A stretch of 64,000 nt of DNA from an uncultured Clostridia bacterium. Its GTDB lineage: Bacteria; Bacillota; Clostridia; UBA1381. Location of the stretch: NCBI GenBank assembly GCA_934487205.1, contig CAKSRS010000001.1:62001-126000 (forward strand), given 5' to 3'. Positions within the stretch are counted from its first letter, which is position 1; each line of letters begins with the position of its first letter. Below, one piece after another: positions 61,081 to 64,000 of the stretch. The translations under genes were made by a program, and so were the position numbers. The notes beneath the pieces were generated by a model. The model had not been told where the DNA came from, made no database searches, and saw nothing but the letters and a program-made list of their open reading frames with translations.

Positions 61081-61458
61081 ATGACTATAGCGGAAAAGGC
61101 ACACGAACTGGGACAAATGATTAAAGACAGCGACGAGATGAAGGCTCTGCACGAGGCGGAGGAGGCACAGGCGCACGACGAAGAAGCGCAAAAACTCGTT
61201 GCGGAATTTAATTTAAAAAGAATGAATCTCGCGCGCGACATGCAGGAAAAAAAGCTGTCGCAGGAGGACGCGATTAAGCAAAATAACGACGCATTTAATG
61301 AAATGGTGGCAAAATCGGAAACGATTAAAAATTACGTTGAGGCAAAAAAAGCGTTCGATAAGCTTGTAAACGGCGTAAACAGCACCATTAATATTTATAT
61401 CATGGGCGAGCAGGGCGGCTGCACGCATGACTGCCACACCTGCGGCGGCTGTCACTAA
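61081..61458 (+). CDS. YlbF/YmcA-family protein with cysteine-rich tail
   Basis: The 125-residue helical protein (MTIAEKAHELGQMIKDSDEM) belongs to the YlbF/YmcA family. In Bacillus, YmcA, YlbF and YaaT form a complex that carries iron-sulfur clusters and directs RNase Y mRNA processing. The last 15 residues, GGCTHDCHTCGGCH, hold four Cys and three His and look like a metal-binding site. It starts 4 nt after miaB and precedes mutS, as ymcA does in Bacillus. Confidence 0.88.
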   Translation: MTIAEKAHELGQMIKDSDEMKALHEAEEAQAHDEEAQKLVAEFNLKRMNLARDMQEKKLSQEDAIKQNNDAFNEMVAKSETIKNYVEAKKAFDKLVNGVNSTINIYIMGEQGGCTHDCHTCGGCH

Positions 61459-61616
61459 AGATAAAACTTGCGGGGCGCATTGTCCCCGCCGGACGCAGAA
61501 TCTGCGGCGAAAACAGTCAAAAACGTCCGGAATTTACGGAATTTCGGGCGTAATTTATTTTCAGCCGAATTTTTTGCAGACTGCATGAAATTTAACGAAC
61601 GGGAGCAATTTTAAAA

Positions 61617-64000
61617 ATGGTGAACAATAAGCTGTCACCTATGATGAGCAGATATTTGCAGACGAAGGAGGAATATCCCGACTGCATTTTGTTCTACCGT
61701 CTGGGTGATTTTTACGAAATGTTTTTTGATGACGCGCTGACCGCGTCGCGTGAGCTGGAACTCACGCTAACGGGCAAAAACTGCGGCATGGAAGAACGCG
61801 CGCCGATGTGCGGCGTGCCGTTTCACAGTGCGTCGGTTTATATTCAGCGGCTTGTTGCCAAGGGTTACAAGGTCGCCGTGTGCGAACAGCTTGAGGACCC
61901 CAAAGACTCAAAAGGTCTTGTCGACCGCGGCGTTATCAAGGTCGTAACCGCCGGCACTCTGACCGACGAAAGCATGCTCGACGACAAAAAGAACAATTAT
62001 CTCTGCGCTGTTTTCGACGGAGACGGTACCGCTCTCGTATTTTGCGATATTTCAACGGGCGAAATTTTCGTAACGCGCACATCTGTCGACAAAGAGGTTT
62101 TGAACGAAACCGCGCGCTACGCCCCGAGCGAAATTATCATGAACGCCGCGGCGGAGCAAATCTTCCGTGACAAAGCCGCCGAAAAAATGACGGCGGATAT
62201 CTCGGTTTTGGACGACGATTACTTTTTGCAGGACTTTGAACTGCTGACGAAACAATTTAAAAAAATGCCGTCGGAACTCGGTCTTACGGACGATATGGCG
62301 TGCGCGCTTTCGGCGATGATTCGCTATCTCGAACATACGCAAAAGGGGCATGTCGCCTATGTCGATTCGCTCAAAGTCTACCGCACGGCGGACTATATGG
62401 AACTCGATTATGCCACACGACGCAATCTTGAAATTACCGAAACAATGCGCGACAGGGCGAAAAAGGGCTCGCTTTTGTGGGTTCTCGACCGCACAAAAAC
62501 GGCGATGGGAGCGCGGAAATTAAAGCAGTGGCTCGAAAAACCGCTCGTCAATCCGATTGAAATAAACAAGCGCCTGTACTCGGTCGAAGAATTGGTTAAA
62601 AACGTAATGCTGTGCGACGATTTGGCGGCGGTGCTGTCGGGAATTTACGATATCTCGCGGATTGTCAGTCGTATTTCGCTCAATTCCGCCGTGCCGAAGG
62701 ATATGGTTTCGCTGAAAATGTCGCTTTTAAAGCTGCCGGAGCTGGACTATGTTCTGTCGCAGACGAAATCGCCGCTTTTTTCCGAGATGAGCAAAAATTT
62801 TGATTTAATGGAAGATATTTCGGAGCTTTTAGCAAGCGGTCTGAATGATGAAGTCCCGGTAAGTCTCAAAGACGGCGGGGTTATCCGCAGCGGGTACAAC
62901 GCCGAGCTTGACGAACTGCGCGATTTGGAAAAGAACGGAAAAAGCCGTATTTTGGCGTCCGAGGCAGCGGAGCGCGAAAGAACAGGCATAAAAAATCTGA
63001 AAATCGGCTACAACAAAGTTTTCGGATATTATATAGAAGTTACAAACATGAACAAAAATCTCGTGCCGGATAATTATATCCGCAAGCAGACGCTTGTAAA
63101 CGCCGAGCGTTACATAACGCCCGAGCTCAAAGAGATGGAGGACAAGATTTTAAGCGCGTCCGAAAGGCTGACGGTGCTTGAAGGTCAGCTTTTCGAGGAA
63201 ATCCGCGCAAAGGTTGCCGAAAATGTCGACCGTTTAAAGCGTGTCTGCGAAGTTGTCGCAGCGGCGGACGTTTTGTGTTCCTTTGCACAGGTCGCGTTTA
63301 AGTCGGGTTACACCATGCCCGAGGTCAGCGGCGGCACGGAATTTATTATAAAGAACGGACGTCACCCGGTTGTGGAAAAAATGCTGCAAAGCGGCATGTT
63401 CGTACCGAATGATACCATTATGGACACGAACGCAAACCGCGAAATTATTATAACCGGCCCCAATATGGCGGGTAAATCTACATATATGCGCCAGGTTGCG
63501 CTTATTTCGCTGATGGTTCAGGTCGGCAGTTTTGTTCCCGCAAGCCATGCGCGCGTGGGCGTGGTAGACAAGATTTTCACACGCGTCGGCGCGTCGGACG
63601 ATATCGCACAGGGGCAGAGTACGTTCATGCTGGAAATGGTCGAGGTTGCGAATATTCTGCATAACGCGACCGATAAATCGCTTGTAATTCTGGACGAAAT
63701 CGGACGCGGAACGTCCACTTTTGACGGGCTTTCCATCGCATGGGCGGTCGCGGAATACATGCACGGGAAAATCAAGGCAAAAACTCTTTTTGCCACGCAT
63801 TATCATGAGCTTACTCAGCTTGAGGACAGTCTTGACGGCGTTAAAAATTACTCGGTTGCCGTTAAAAAACACGGCGATAATATAACATTTCTGCGCAAAA
63901 TTGTGCGCGGCGGCACCGATGACAGTTTCGGTATCGAAGTCGCGGCGCTTGCCGGTGTTCCAAAATCGGTAATAAAGCGCGCAAAGGAAATTCTGGTCAA
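61617..64000 (+). CDS. mutS: DNA mismatch repair protein MutS, 3' end beyond window
   Basis: MutS recognises mismatches. The first 794 codons are present and the frame is open at the edge (usual length about 860). The start is MVNNKLSPMMSRYLQTKEEY, with GGGAG 10 nt upstream. The mismatch-wedge motif GDFYEMFFDD is at about 35-44. The connector, core and clamp are intact, and the ATPase has GPNMAGKSTYMRQ (about 612), LDEIGRGTSTFDG and TLFATHYHELTQL. The 158-bp gap after the YlbF-like gene has a GCGGGG/CCCCGC hairpin without a T-run. mutL would be expected next. Confidence 0.97.
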   Translation, partial: MVNNKLSPMMSRYLQTKEEYPDCILFYRLGDFYEMFFDDALTASRELELTLTGKNCGMEERAPMCGVPFHSASVYIQRLVAKGYKVAVCEQLEDPKDSKGLVDRGVIKVVTAGTLTDESMLDDKKNNYLCAVFDGDGTALVFCDISTGEIFVTRTSVDKEVLNETARYAPSEIIMNAAAEQIFRDKAAEKMTADISVLDDDYFLQDFELLTKQFKKMPSELGLTDDMACALSAMIRYLEHTQKGHVAYVDSLKVYRTADYMELDYATRRNLEITETMRDRAKKGSLLWVLDRTKTAMGARKLKQWLEKPLVNPIEINKRLYSVEELVKNVMLCDDLAAVLSGIYDISRIVSRISLNSAVPKDMVSLKMSLLKLPELDYVLSQTKSPLFSEMSKNFDLMEDISELLASGLNDEVPVSLKDGGVIRSGYNAELDELRDLEKNGKSRILASEAAERERTGIKNLKIGYNKVFGYYIEVTNMNKNLVPDNYIRKQTLVNAERYITPELKEMEDKILSASERLTVLEGQLFEEIRAKVAENVDRLKRVCEVVAAADVLCSFAQVAFKSGYTMPEVSGGTEFIIKNGRHPVVEKMLQSGMFVPNDTIMDTNANREIIITGPNMAGKSTYMRQVALISLMVQVGSFVPASHARVGVVDKIFTRVGASDDIAQGQSTFMLEMVEVANILHNATDKSLVILDEIGRGTSTFDGLSIAWAVAEYMHGKIKAKTLFATHYHELTQLEDSLDGVKNYSVAVKKHGDNITFLRKIVRGGTDDSFGIEVAALAGVPKSVIKRAKEILV

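Overview
The window looks like a chromosomal segment of an endospore-forming, anaerobic-type Firmicute of class Clostridia. I infer this from SpoIID, SpoIIQ and a gerK-type germination operon, two S-layer-homology (SLH) proteins, copper-amine-oxidase-N/AMIN/Amidase_3 wall hydrolase architecture, strong AGGAGG ribosome binding sites, sigma-A promoters and a Firmicutes-style str operon and miaB-ylbF-mutS order. I cannot name a genus.

Layout. 1-200 is the start of a ComEC-like gene. 0.4-3.8 kb holds a large S-layer protein with two tandem promoters and a structured leader. 4-6.7 kb has prfA and an AMP-binding ligase. 6.8-13.1 kb (minus strand) has a small XRE regulator, spoIID, tgt, azlCD, argH and argG. 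13.2-18.2 kb (plus strand) has ruvCAB, a wall amidase and queA. 18.3-27 kb (minus strand) is purine metabolism: purA with an FAD oxidoreductase, then a nucleoside ABC importer (bmp-nupOPQ) behind xpt, led by a guanine riboswitch that I could fold by eye. 27.2-29.4 kb has a TRIC-type channel, a cytoplasmic-looking Amidase_6 protein and a decayed surface-protein pseudogene. 29.4-34.3 kb is the str operon (L7Ae-like, rpsL, rpsG, fusA, tuf). 34.4-38.6 kb has an orphan solute-binding protein, a second SLH protein and spoIIQ.

38.7-46.0 kb is a 7.2-kb integrated element in the initiator tRNA-fMet gene. It has 46-bp att repeats, arm-type repeats at both ends, int and xis, a cut-down replication-initiator-like protein, an XRE regulator, a DUF6076-like zinc protein, and a pair of paralogous zinc-ribbon proteins, one of them membrane anchored. 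No relaxase or full replication gene is visible. The tRNA terminator is duplicated in function: the element brings one just inside attL and the old one sits outside attR.

46.3-49.9 kb has a GNAT/YoaP protein, rmuC and a fused trmK-nif3. 50.0-50.3 kb has a cluster of DnaA boxes with no dnaA gene nearby, followed by serS, a small coiled-coil membrane protein, parB and parA. A perfect parS lies between gerKA and gerKB and a one-mismatch parS lies just upstream of parA. Gene orientation switches from mostly minus to mostly plus around here, so I propose that the window spans the chromosome origin region. 54-58.2 kb is the gerK operon with an extra 54-aa two-helix protein. It is followed by rnpB, a metallophosphoesterase, miaB, a Cys-tailed YlbF-family protein and the first 794 codons of mutS, which runs off the window.

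The best candidates for something undescribed are the tRNA-fMet element and its zinc-ribbon cargo, and the dnaA-less DnaA-box/parS region.
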